This document shows positions 33,409 to 41,381 of a DNA stretch of 64,000 nt, piece by piece. Source of the stretch: Candidatus Cloacimonas acidaminovorans str. Evry (GTDB taxonomy: Bacteria; Cloacimonadota; Cloacimonadia; Cloacimonadales; Cloacimonadaceae); NCBI RefSeq assembly GCF_000146065.2, contig NC_020449.1, positions 806,001 through 870,000 of the forward strand, written 5' to 3'. The position numbers and the translations under genes were made by a program. Under the pieces are notes generated by a model, which saw only the letters and a list, made by a program, of their open reading frames with translations, did not search any database and was not told the DNA's origin. Every line of letters begins with the position of its first letter. Position 1 is the stretch's first letter.

Positions 33409-36400
33409 CTATTTATAGATTACCATTTTTTCGGTTTTTTCCACCTTTTTGCCATTGGCTGAACGGGCTTGAACTTTTACAAAATAAGTGTTATTAGCTA
33501 AAGTATCGCCTTTATCATCACGACCGTTAAAATAGACCTTATTAAATCCCTGTTTGCCATAAATCTTATTATTGGCAATGCGTTTGCCGCGAATAGTGTA
33601 AATTCCGATATTTACTTCGGCATCCAGAGAAAGCATAAAGGTTATATAACCATCTTTGGAAATAGGATTAGGATAGATCAGTAAATTTTCAATAGCCAGT
33701 TCGGAACTCTTTTTAGCCACAAAGGTGGTGGTTGCCACGGCAGGCATATTAAAATTATCAAAGGCAATAAGTTGAATTGTATGCATTCCTTCACTTAGGT
33801 CCTTCAGCGGATAAATCAAAGTTCCCGTTGTGCAGGAATTTTTATCGTAATTAAAATATTCCGTAATTGCTGTGGGCTGTAAAGAATTATCAATTACCAG
33901 AAGAATATTATGCCCCGAAGAACCGGTAATATTAATGCCGTTGGAATCGGAAATATCTGCATATAAGGTGGTATTTGTGCCAACTATATCCCCAGGACGG
34001 AAATCCTTGGAACCGAGATAAATGTTAATTTGCGGAACATCAGGATTGGCAACATCCACTGCTTCATCGCTTAACTGCAAAGGATAATAGTAATTAGAAT
34101 AGTCCTTTTTACCTGTTTCATCCCATAAATAAGCCACAATAAGTCCTGTGGAACCACCGATAATATCATCCGGCACAATGAAGGAAGAATTATAATGAGA
34201 AGAAGAAACTTCACTGCTTCCCCGATAGAATTGATTTCCCATTTTAGTAACATTAGTAGCCGGACCAAGAGAATATGCTCTTTTAGAATCAAATGTTTTT
34301 ATTTCCGTTATACCGGAAAGATTTGAATTAGCGAACGAACCGTAAATAACAGCTGTCTCACGCGAATGTAAAATATCTTCATCAGTGGAAGTTACAACCA
34401 GCATAGTGCTGTCCCGTTCCGGTGGAACAACTCTAATTACAGGATCCCCAAAAAGAATATACATTTCATTATTAGTCGCACCACCAGTATAACGAAATTT
34501 ACCTTCCATAATACAATAACCCAAAGGATTACGATTATGAGATAAGCTTTCCAATACATATTTAAGCAATATTGAGCTGTTGTCAGCAAAACTTTTGCGG
34601 GTAGCCGAAAAAGAAGCTATGGCTCCTTGATTATTCAGTAAAACTACTTTTTGGGCTAAACAATCAAAACCCCAATAATCAAATTGAGAAACCTCGCAGG
34701 CAGCGGCAATAAAGAAAGTTAGTTTACCTTCATTGGCAAATCTTCCCATATCGGTAGCTCCGTTCATATAGTCCTCGGCTCCGAGTTTATCATACGAACC
34801 ATGCCCTGTATAATGCATAAGCAATCTACCTTCATTGATGGCTTTGAATAAATCATCCCTGGCTTTGGGCTTATTTTGAAATTCATCATATTCATATTCC
34901 ATAGCAAAAATCTTATCTACCAGGTTACTGGGATGCACATCATTGCTGTTGCTTTCAGCAAATTGGGTAAGAACATACTCGTAATTCGTATCCCCGTTTG
35001 TAAGGTCATCTGCTATAAATACCATAGAGTTACGCCACCAACCCGGAGTTGGATTAAGAGTATAATTGGTAAAATTCTGCAACATAATGTTTAGCTCATT
35101 GGTGTTTTTAACAGGATACCTTCCTATAGCCAGTTCCGGATAATAACTGGTGTTAAACATTCCGAAATAATCATCAGAAACAATATAACTTCCCTGCCAA
35201 ACAATCAGTTTATTTTTAGGAGCGGAAAAGCCGGAAAAATTCCGCCAGTCCATAGTGCCAATACCTAACAAAGTTAAAGAGGTAATGCGGGGTGCAGGTA
35301 AATTAAAATAATAATACTTTAATGCCAAACGGATAGCTGCAGGGTCTATATGTCCACCATTAAATTGATTATAAATATCATCTACCAAAATGACCTTACT
35401 GCTAATTTGATAGATTTCCCTATATTTATTAGCAAGTTCCTGCGCCTGTTGTAAAAATTCTGCAGGTGCCACTATTATATTATCAAACTGACCGCTCTCA
35501 TAGGTTAAATCATTGGGTTGAACTAATTGTATTACAGAAGGTCTATATGCTTCTCCTGGTTTCAGCATAAAGTAAAATGTCTTGCTGTTACCATCGGCAA
35601 TAATACAATTATCGGCAACAGGGATTAAATCTACACTGTAAAGATTATTGATCCGAAAAACAAGGGTATTGCTGAGGTCTCCACTCAAATTGAACTTACA
35701 AATAGTGGGAAGCATAGAGTTTTTATGGAAAAATTGTTTTTGAGCATTGCCTTTATTTAAATTTTGCTGATAGCTAAAGCGATAATAATCAAAATAAAGG
35801 TTATCTTTACTATTGCGGAATACTCTTATTTTAAGAGTATTTATGCCATTAACCAGATTACTTATAGGACGATCAATATAAAAATAATTCGTTCCTGTCC
35901 AGGTAAAATCCAAAGTATGTAAATCCTGATTATTATAAACAGGCATTCCATTTACCGATATTTGAATTTTATGAACTGTTCCTTCTCCAACTGATTCCTG
36001 GCATAAACGAAGCTGAATTTTTTGATCATTACTACCAGAGACATCAGAGAGTTCCGTAGTAAGTATATAATCCGTTGTGTTATTACCAAAAAAGGTTTCA
36101 CTAAACCAGGTAAAACCATATTTTTCTCTGCGATGGGTTTCTGTTTCTATTTGTTTGATAACAGGAGTAGAAGTTAAAGAAAAATCATAAGTGCTTGGAG
36201 AAGAATCAGTTTGAATTCTTAAAGGATTTCCACTGAAGCTACCTCCGAAAGTTAGCCAGAAAACCTGATTTTGTGAATAGGGATTGTAATATAGGGGATC
36301 GGATTGAACTTCCTCATTCTGCTCATATCCATCCCGGAAACTGCCATAAAACAAAATGTAATCCTGTTCGTTAAAACTGTGGTCTGCTTCTCCTGAAATA

Positions 36401-37245
36401 TAAATAGGAATTTCCTTGAACTCGGCTCCGTTATTATTTATATTGTTACCTAAGACCTTGCCGGAAGTGCTGAAAATACGAATAGTAGTAGGATCAATAT
36501 CATTTAAAGGCAAACTGCCAAGGTCGGAATAATTAATTCTATAAATACCAGGACGATTAGTTTCTATTCTCATCCACCAGTTACTTAAACCAAAGGGAGC
36601 ATAATTTATTACGGGACGAGGATTACTACGCCAGTTTTTTGCCTGCTGGGAATTGATTAGTTGCGCCAAAAGAAGGTCTGCTCCTTTGTCGCTTTCTTCC
36701 AAACTGCGAAAATTGGTCTGACCTGAAATGTTAATTTTGATAGTAGCTTTGGTAGTTACAACAAGATTTTTATTGCCATCGTAAACAAAAGGATGAAGCG
36801 TTACCGGCACAAAATGATAACCCCGGAAGTTTGTTTCCGGAAGCTGAATAATAAATTCTCCTCTTTGGGGTTGATATGCTTCGGGAGAGATATTGTAGAG
36901 GTAATAATCTACTTCTTCACCGCTTTTTATTTCGGGAATAGGTATAAGTTTGGATTCCAAAATAATGGTAGTTGTATTACTATTCAGAACTGAACAATTG
37001 ATAGAGCCATTGGGAGGAATACCTACTTTAAATTCAGTGTATGGAATGGAAGGTGTTCCGGGAATACTGTTGTGTCCCATATTTTCAGCTATGATGCGAC
37101 TAAATTCACCTTCCGCAGTAATTTTGAAGGGTTCTATAGTATATTCCACCAATAATTCGGTTTCTGAACTGCGGATAAGGGTTATTTTGGCATTCAGAAA
37201 AGCAAGGGAAAAAACAAGAATAACCGCCAGAAAAAAGCGTTTCAA
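33409..37245 (-). CDS. porU: Gingipain-like C25 protease, PorU-type sortase
   Basis: 1278 residues. Signal peptide (FFLAVILVFSLAFLNA). Central caspase-like C25 domain with catalytic His815 in HYTGHGSYD and Cys850 in AAACEVSQFD, spaced as in gingipains, followed by LFGDPVIRV near residue 950. The C-terminal ~90 residues form a FlgD-like/sorting-type domain (LLIYPNPISKDGYITF ... NTYFVKV). Full-length C25 proteins of this size with this N-terminal extension match PorU, which cuts off C-terminal sorting domains of type IX secretion cargo at the cell surface. The start is TTG at 37245 with AAGGAG 5 bp before, overlapping the small membrane protein stop (TTGA). PorV and other Por genes are not in the window. 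Confidence 0.85.
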   Translation of the reverse strand: MKRFFLAVILVFSLAFLNAKITLIRSSETELLVEYTIEPFKITAEGEFSRIIAENMGHNSIPGTPSIPYTEFKVGIPPNGSINCSVLNSNTTTIILESKLIPIPEIKSGEEVDYYLYNISPEAYQPQRGEFIIQLPETNFRGYHFVPVTLHPFVYDGNKNLVVTTKATIKINISGQTNFRSLEESDKGADLLLAQLINSQQAKNWRSNPRPVINYAPFGLSNWWMRIETNRPGIYRINYSDLGSLPLNDIDPTTIRIFSTSGKVLGNNINNNGAEFKEIPIYISGEADHSFNEQDYILFYGSFRDGYEQNEEVQSDPLYYNPYSQNQVFWLTFGGSFSGNPLRIQTDSSPSTYDFSLTSTPVIKQIETETHRREKYGFTWFSETFFGNNTTDYILTTELSDVSGSNDQKIQLRLCQESVGEGTVHKIQISVNGMPVYNNQDLHTLDFTWTGTNYFYIDRPISNLVNGINTLKIRVFRNSKDNLYFDYYRFSYQQNLNKGNAQKQFFHKNSMLPTICKFNLSGDLSNTLVFRINNLYSVDLIPVADNCIIADGNSKTFYFMLKPGEAYRPSVIQLVQPNDLTYESGQFDNIIVAPAEFLQQAQELANKYREIYQISSKVILVDDIYNQFNGGHIDPAAIRLALKYYYFNLPAPRITSLTLLGIGTMDWRNFSGFSAPKNKLIVWQGSYIVSDDYFGMFNTSYYPELAIGRYPVKNTNELNIMLQNFTNYTLNPTPGWWRNSMVFIADDLTNGDTNYEYVLTQFAESNSNDVHPSNLVDKIFAMEYEYDEFQNKPKARDDLFKAINEGRLLMHYTGHGSYDKLGAEDYMNGATDMGRFANEGKLTFFIAAACEVSQFDYWGFDCLAQKVVLLNNQGAIASFSATRKSFADNSSILLKYVLESLSHNRNPLGYCIMEGKFRYTGGATNNEMYILFGDPVIRVVPPERDSTMLVVTSTDEDILHSRETAVIYGSFANSNLSGITEIKTFDSKRAYSLGPATNVTKMGNQFYRGSSEVSSSHYNSSFIVPDDIIGGSTGLIVAYLWDETGKKDYSNYYYPLQLSDEAVDVANPDVPQINIYLGSKDFRPGDIVGTNTTLYADISDSNGINITGSSGHNILLVIDNSLQPTAITEYFNYDKNSCTTGTLIYPLKDLSEGMHTIQLIAFDNFNMPAVATTTFVAKKSSELAIENLLIYPNPISKDGYITFMLSLDAEVNIGIYTIRGKRIANNKIYGKQGFNKVYFNGRDDKGDTLANNTYFVKVQARSANGKKVEKTEKMVIYK

Positions 37246-37394
37246 GGTTTCTCCTTAGGTCTGAATAAATGCTCCAAAGCATATATCAGCAGATAAAACA
37301 CTGCCATAAAGATAAATATCCCCAGCATACCCTGAACCAATATTCCCAGGGCAAGCGTTATATTTTCTATAGTAGAGACAAGTAACAGTAACAT
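37242..37394 (-). CDS. 50-residue single-pass membrane protein
   Basis: Short gene with GAGGAA upstream of ATG 37394, 12 bp after rlmH and ending in a TTGA overlap with the PorU-like gene. It reads MLLLLVSTIENITLALGI, then a hydrophobic stretch GMLGIFIFMAVFYLLIYALE and a basic end FRPKEKP. One or two membrane segments with a cytoplasmic tail. The QGMLGIFIFM pattern recalls small OadG-type (decarboxylase gamma) subunits, which have a similar GMG.VF.F block, but no partner decarboxylase is here. I assign no function. Overlap on both sides and the ribosome site support it being real. Confidence 0.7.
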   Translation of the reverse strand: MLLLLVSTIENITLALGILVQGMLGIFIFMAVFYLLIYALEHLFRPKEKP

Positions 37395-37406
37395 TATTTC
37401 CTCTTT

Positions 37407-37871
37407 TTATTTATGATAGTTGCGGTTATTAATTATAGTTAAAGCACGGTAAATCTGTTCACACAAAATAAGACGAACCAACCTGTGCGTAAAAGTAAAT
37501 TTGGATAAAGATAAAATACTGTTTGCCCGTTGGCGGATAGATTTATCTACACCAAAAACACCACCTGTTATAAAGACCACATTCTTTCTCTCAGATAAGC
37601 TAATCAAAAAATCGGCAAATTCAAGGGAATTTTTTTGTTCACCTTGTTCATCCAACAGAATAACATAATCCTCAGGTTTGATATATTTTAGGATAGTAGA
37701 TGCTTCTTTGGCTTTCACGCTTTCTGCATTACCTGAATGTTTGATGCTTTCATCGGGCAATTCAATAATGTCAAATTTGGCAAAGGCAGAAATCCTTTTC
37801 CGGTATTCCGAGATACCTTCCAGTAACCATTTATCCTTTGTTTTGCCAATTTGCAGAAGGGTTAATTTCAC
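37407..37871 (-). CDS. rlmH: 23S rRNA pseudouridine-1915 N3-methyltransferase
   Basis: 154 residues from GTG 37871, the normal RlmH length; a longer frame from ATG 37913 would overlap the upstream gene and add residues absent from the family. SPOUT-knot features: LLDEQGEQKNSLEFADFL, FITGGVFGVDKSIRQRA and the C-terminal LSLSKFTFTHRLVRLILCEQIYRALTI with the final NNRNYHK. Methylates pseudouridine 1915 in helix 69 using S-adenosylmethionine. Starts 8 bp after the stop of the phosphotransacylase gene. Confidence 0.95.
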   Translation of the reverse strand: MKLTLLQIGKTKDKWLLEGISEYRKRISAFAKFDIIELPDESIKHSGNAESVKAKEASTILKYIKPEDYVILLDEQGEQKNSLEFADFLISLSERKNVVFITGGVFGVDKSIRQRANSILSLSKFTFTHRLVRLILCEQIYRALTIINNRNYHK

Positions 37872-37879
37872 TGTTTTGT

Positions 37880-38779
37880 TCAGGACATTGTAGCTAAGGC
37901 AAGTGCCATACACAGCATTTTAGTTTCGCCTGAATCTGCCCGAGAGGGTATCAAAATAGGCACTTTAGTTCCGATAGTTACATGAGCAATTTTATAGTGA
38001 CAATAGTAGGTAAGCATTTTGCCATGCACATTTCCCGTTTCAATATTAGGGAAAACCAAAATATCTGCTGCTCCTGCAACTTCGGAAGTGAGACCTTTTA
38101 TGCGTGCAGCTTCTTTATCCACTGCATTATCAAAAGCTAAGGGACCTTCTATGACGCAACCGGGAATTTGACCCCTTTCATTCATTTTAGCAATCAAAGC
38201 CGCATCAATGGTAGCGGGCATTTTGGGATTGACCGTTTCTATAGCGCAAATCATAGCTACTTTAGGTTTGGGATTTCCTAAGGCATGAGCAACCTGCACA
38301 GCGTTTTTAACGATAGCTATTTTCTCATTCAGTTCGGGCAGGATATTAATTCCGCCGTCAGTTTGAATTTTTAGTCCTTCCGGATGTTCATAAACAAAAA
38401 CATCAGAAATTACCTCGCTTACTTTCAAGCCCTTTTCCTTATCCAATGCAGCTTTTAGGATAACAGAGGATTCCATTTTCCCTTTTAATATGAGGTCACC
38501 TTTTTCTTCTTTGGCTAAAGCAACGGCAGTTTCAGCTGCTTTTCTTAAATCACTGCCGGTATCAATAATTGCAAAGGCGTTTACCAGGTCGGGAGCTTTC
38601 TGTTGTATCAGACGAATAATTTCTTGTTTATCACCAACCAGGATACTTTCACATAAGCCCTCTTTTTTTGCCATAACACCTGCTTCTATGGCAGATTCAA
38701 TTTGGGCTCCGGCAATAATAGCAGTTCCTTTACGGTTTTGTTTTACATAGCTTAGCAATTCGGCAAAATTCTTAAACAT
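37880..38779 (-). CDS. Phosphate butyryltransferase/phosphotransacylase (paralogue 1)
   Basis: 299 residues, Ptb-type length. Exchanges phosphate for CoA on short acyl groups; acyl phosphate then gives ATP through a kinase. Family features: LKGKMESSVILKAALDKEKGL near residue 98, LNEKIAIVKNAVQVAHALG, a conserved IEGPLAFDNAVDKEAA near residue 209 and ADILVFPNIETGN. Unlike the other two paralogues (50.3-52.1 kb) it lies inside the operon with sigma factor and rlmH. No butyrate or acetate kinase is in the window. Confidence 0.85.
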   Translation of the reverse strand: MFKNFAELLSYVKQNRKGTAIIAGAQIESAIEAGVMAKKEGLCESILVGDKQEIIRLIQQKAPDLVNAFAIIDTGSDLRKAAETAVALAKEEKGDLILKGKMESSVILKAALDKEKGLKVSEVISDVFVYEHPEGLKIQTDGGINILPELNEKIAIVKNAVQVAHALGNPKPKVAMICAIETVNPKMPATIDAALIAKMNERGQIPGCVIEGPLAFDNAVDKEAARIKGLTSEVAGAADILVFPNIETGNVHGKMLTYYCHYKIAHVTIGTKVPILIPSRADSGETKMLCMALALATMS

Positions 38780-38853
38780 ACTGATATATCTCCTCTTTTT
38801 TAGTTAAAATGAAAAAATTATCTGCCATAACTGGGTAGAAAGAAAACAGGTGC

Positions 38854-39732
38854 TTAATAATGATACTTTTCCAGAAACCTATCTACAAATTCATCTTCTT
38901 CGGGTTTTATTTCCCGCATAATTTTCTTTAAAGCTTCCTTTTGAATTTGGCGAACTCTTTCTCTGGATAACCCTAATTTTTCAGCTATTTGGGCAAAGTT
39001 TCGGGATTCGTGGGATTCATTTAAGCCAAAATAATTCCGGATAATTTCTGCTTCACGGGCATCCAATTTACTGATCGCATTCTGAATTTTTTCCTGCATT
39101 CTTTCCTGATAGTATAAACTTTGGGGGTCTAAGGTATCTTTATCTTCCAGCAGGTCTTTAGCCGTAAAATCCTGGCTATCTGAAGTAGTAATAATATCAT
39201 CAAAAGAGCTTGTTTCCGGTAACTTGTTTTGCAGTTGTTCTATGGTTTTTTCGGCAATATTCATTTTTTCGCTTAGTTCATCGGGGGTAGCTATTTTTCC
39301 TGTTTCCGTAAAATATCTGTCTTGAGTAAGTTTAACTCTGTGAGCTGCGCTGGATTTTCCCATTGGAACGCGAATAAGAGAACTTTTTTCGCTAACGGCA
39401 AGCATTATTCTCTGTTTTATCCACCAGATAGCATAGGAAATAAGCTTAATATCTTTATCGGGATCAAATTTTTCTATAGCTTTAATCAGCCCTATATTGC
39501 CTTCGCTGATTAGTTCCGAAAGGGATAAACCCCGATTTTGATAACGTGAGGCAATTTTAACTACAAATTTCAGATTAGCCTGGATTAACTTGTTCATTGC
39601 ATCCATATCCCCGTTTTTAGCTTTAATAGCAAGGTCGTGTTCTTCCTCACGGGAAAGGGTTTTGAACTTGGAAATCTCGTTCAGATAATTTTGCAATGCT
39701 TTATCCGCAAAAACACTTTCTTTATTGCTCAT
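38854..39732 (-). CDS. rpoD: Sigma-70 family RNA polymerase sigma factor (primary type)
   Basis: 292 residues. Region 1.2 ALQNYLNEISKFKTLSREEE, region 2 with LIQANLKFVVKIASRYQNRGLSLSELISEG and FDPDKDIKLISYAIWWIKQRI (2.4), region 3 SSAAHRVKL, and region 4 helix-turn-helix FAQIAEKLGLSRERVRQIQKEALKKI. The short form lacking the long acidic region 1.1 is how primary sigma factors look in Bacteroidota and relatives; a stress-type sigma is the alternative. In an operon with a cell-wall peptidase upstream and a phosphotransacylase downstream. Ribosome site AAGGAA before ATG. Confidence 0.9.
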   Translation of the reverse strand: MSNKESVFADKALQNYLNEISKFKTLSREEEHDLAIKAKNGDMDAMNKLIQANLKFVVKIASRYQNRGLSLSELISEGNIGLIKAIEKFDPDKDIKLISYAIWWIKQRIMLAVSEKSSLIRVPMGKSSAAHRVKLTQDRYFTETGKIATPDELSEKMNIAEKTIEQLQNKLPETSSFDDIITTSDSQDFTAKDLLEDKDTLDPQSLYYQERMQEKIQNAISKLDAREAEIIRNYFGLNESHESRNFAQIAEKLGLSRERVRQIQKEALKKIMREIKPEEDEFVDRFLEKYHY

Positions 39733-39742
39733 TTTTTATTCC

Positions 39743-40951
39743 TTAGGGTAAAGGAAGAACTTTACGGGGGTTAATGGCTTTACCTTTCAAACGGTATTCA
39801 AAATGTAAATGAGTGCCTTGAGCATTGCCGGTTGAACCAACTGTACCAATTTGTTGACTTTGCTTTACTACATCATTCACATTTACCAGATTTTTCTCGT
39901 TATGAGCATAAACAGTCATCACAAAATCGGGATGTTCAATAACAATTACATTACCATAAGAACCTTGAACTCCCGAATAAACAACTGTGCCATCTAAAAC
40001 AGCATAAATTGGTGTGCCGGCTTTAGCACCTAAATCAATTCCTTTATGAGGACGACCATTGCGCAAGCCATATTCGGAAATAACTTTTCCTTCCACGGGC
40101 ATAATTAAATCAGTGCGGATTTTTTCCCTTTTCATAATCTCTTCTTCAGTTAGAACTTCCGGAGGAGTAGTTATTTCCGGACGCGGTTTACCAGAAAGAT
40201 ATAATTTCTGTCCTACTTTAATATCTGGAGAAGTTAAATTATTCAATTGCATCAGTTCTTCAACAGTCATTCCATTATTGGTGGCAATTCTGTAAAGTGT
40301 GTCTTTTTTTTGGACTACATAGACCCTTTCAATCAGCACTGTATCATTTTTGGCAGGAACCGTAGAGACGACAGGATTGGATTCTGTAATTATTTCTTCA
40401 GGAACAATTTTGGTTTCGGGTAATTCGGCAGGATTTTTAATCACCAGTTTATCACCTGGGTGAATAGGAATTGAGCTATTGGCAAGGTTATTCCAAGCAA
40501 GAAGCTCTCCTAATGTTATATTATGGTTTACAGCTATACGATAGAGGTTATCACCGGCTTTAACAGTGTAATAATAATCCGCGGGAATTTTATTGGTAGG
40601 TGAGAGGGAAGGATTAGTTTCTGCACCTGGCAAAGCGGAAATCTGTGGGGAAGAAGTCCCTCCTGAAATTTCCGGAGTAACAGGTTTGGTAACTGGAACG
40701 GGAGCAACCGGTTTAATTGGTTCCGTATCTTTCTTCACGATTAATTTTTGACCGATGGAAAGATTGTTATCGGATAAGTTATTAAGCCGTTTCAATTCAT
40801 CCACAGTTGTGCCATACCGCTTACTTAGAGAATACAGGGTATCTCCTTTTTTTATTATATGTATCTGGTCCTCCGCAGATAAACCCAAAGGTAAAATTAG
40901 CATAATCTGCATTATAACCAGCCAAAGTAATCTATCTAATTTCAAAGTCAT
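39743..40951 (-). CDS. LysM-repeat M23 metallopeptidase (NlpD/EnvC-like)
   Basis: 402 residues. Signal peptide (LLWLVIMQIMLILPLGLSA) and three LysM domains, IHIIKKGDTLYSLSKRYG, YYTVKAGDNLYRIAVNHN and VYVVQKKDTLYRIATNNG, at about residues 30-75, 125-170 and 210-255 with Pro/Thr-rich linkers. A C-terminal peptidase M23 domain carries the zinc motifs HKGIDLG and HLHFEYR, both intact, so it may be an active endopeptidase rather than a degenerate activator. Acts on peptidoglycan in the periplasm. Its start overlaps the acylphosphatase stop by 20 bp. Confidence 0.92.
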   Translation of the reverse strand: MTLKLDRLLWLVIMQIMLILPLGLSAEDQIHIIKKGDTLYSLSKRYGTTVDELKRLNNLSDNNLSIGQKLIVKKDTEPIKPVAPVPVTKPVTPEISGGTSSPQISALPGAETNPSLSPTNKIPADYYYTVKAGDNLYRIAVNHNITLGELLAWNNLANSSIPIHPGDKLVIKNPAELPETKIVPEEIITESNPVVSTVPAKNDTVLIERVYVVQKKDTLYRIATNNGMTVEELMQLNNLTSPDIKVGQKLYLSGKPRPEITTPPEVLTEEEIMKREKIRTDLIMPVEGKVISEYGLRNGRPHKGIDLGAKAGTPIYAVLDGTVVYSGVQGSYGNVIVIEHPDFVMTVYAHNEKNLVNVNDVVKQSQQIGTVGSTGNAQGTHLHFEYRLKGKAINPRKVLPLP

Positions 40952-41201
40952 TATATTTTTCTACGCTATCCAGTTTATAAATTTGCAGTTCTTTCACTTT
41001 AGCATATTTGGTTCCTTGCGAAACGATCTGATGAAAGGTCTGCAAAGTGTGTTCTTCTGCCTGGGCAACGATTTTAACCGTGCCATCCCACTGGTTTTGA
41101 ACATAACCTTTAATTCCAAGTTCGGAAGCAATTTTCCATATATAATAACGGAATCCTACTCCCTGAACTCTGCCGTTTGCATAAAGTTCCCAAGTAGGCA
41201 T
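40932..41201 (-). CDS. acyP: Acylphosphatase
   Basis: 89 residues, standard length. Signature GRVQGVGFRYYIWKIA with catalytic Arg, and the catalytic Asn in GYVQNQWDGTVKIVAQ. Hydrolyses acyl phosphates such as acetyl or carbamoyl phosphate. It stands at the head of the ten-gene minus-strand unit. Interesting next to phosphotransacylase genes, whose product it could destroy, but this may be coincidence. Confidence 0.95.
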   Translation of the reverse strand: MPTWELYANGRVQGVGFRYYIWKIASELGIKGYVQNQWDGTVKIVAQAEEHTLQTFHQIVSQGTKYAKVKELQIYKLDSVEKYNDFEIR

Positions 41202-41381
41202 ATATCACACCTTTAGATTATTTGTTCTGCATAAATTTTATGCCCGAATTTGTCAAGTATTCGTTTTCTACCATTTTTGAAAAGGTGATATTTTTCCTTA
41301 TATCAAGCAAAAATATACTTGACCATAACAGCGATGTTAAAAATATAAAGACATTATGGTTAAAAGGATTGTAATAATTGG
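41202..41381 (+). promoter_or_regulatory. Divergent promoter region, acyP operon and Na/Pi symporter
   Basis: 180 bp. On the plus strand TTGACC (41319-41324) followed by ATATAAAG at 41343-41350, spacer 18-19 bp, is a moderate promoter for the symporter. No clear operator. The acyP promoter should be here too but I cannot define it. Confidence 0.35.

Noticed and set aside
37407-37913. RlmH start at ATG 37913
   Set aside because: It would overlap the upstream gene by 34 bp and add 14 residues that RlmH proteins lack; GTG 37871 gives the standard length.
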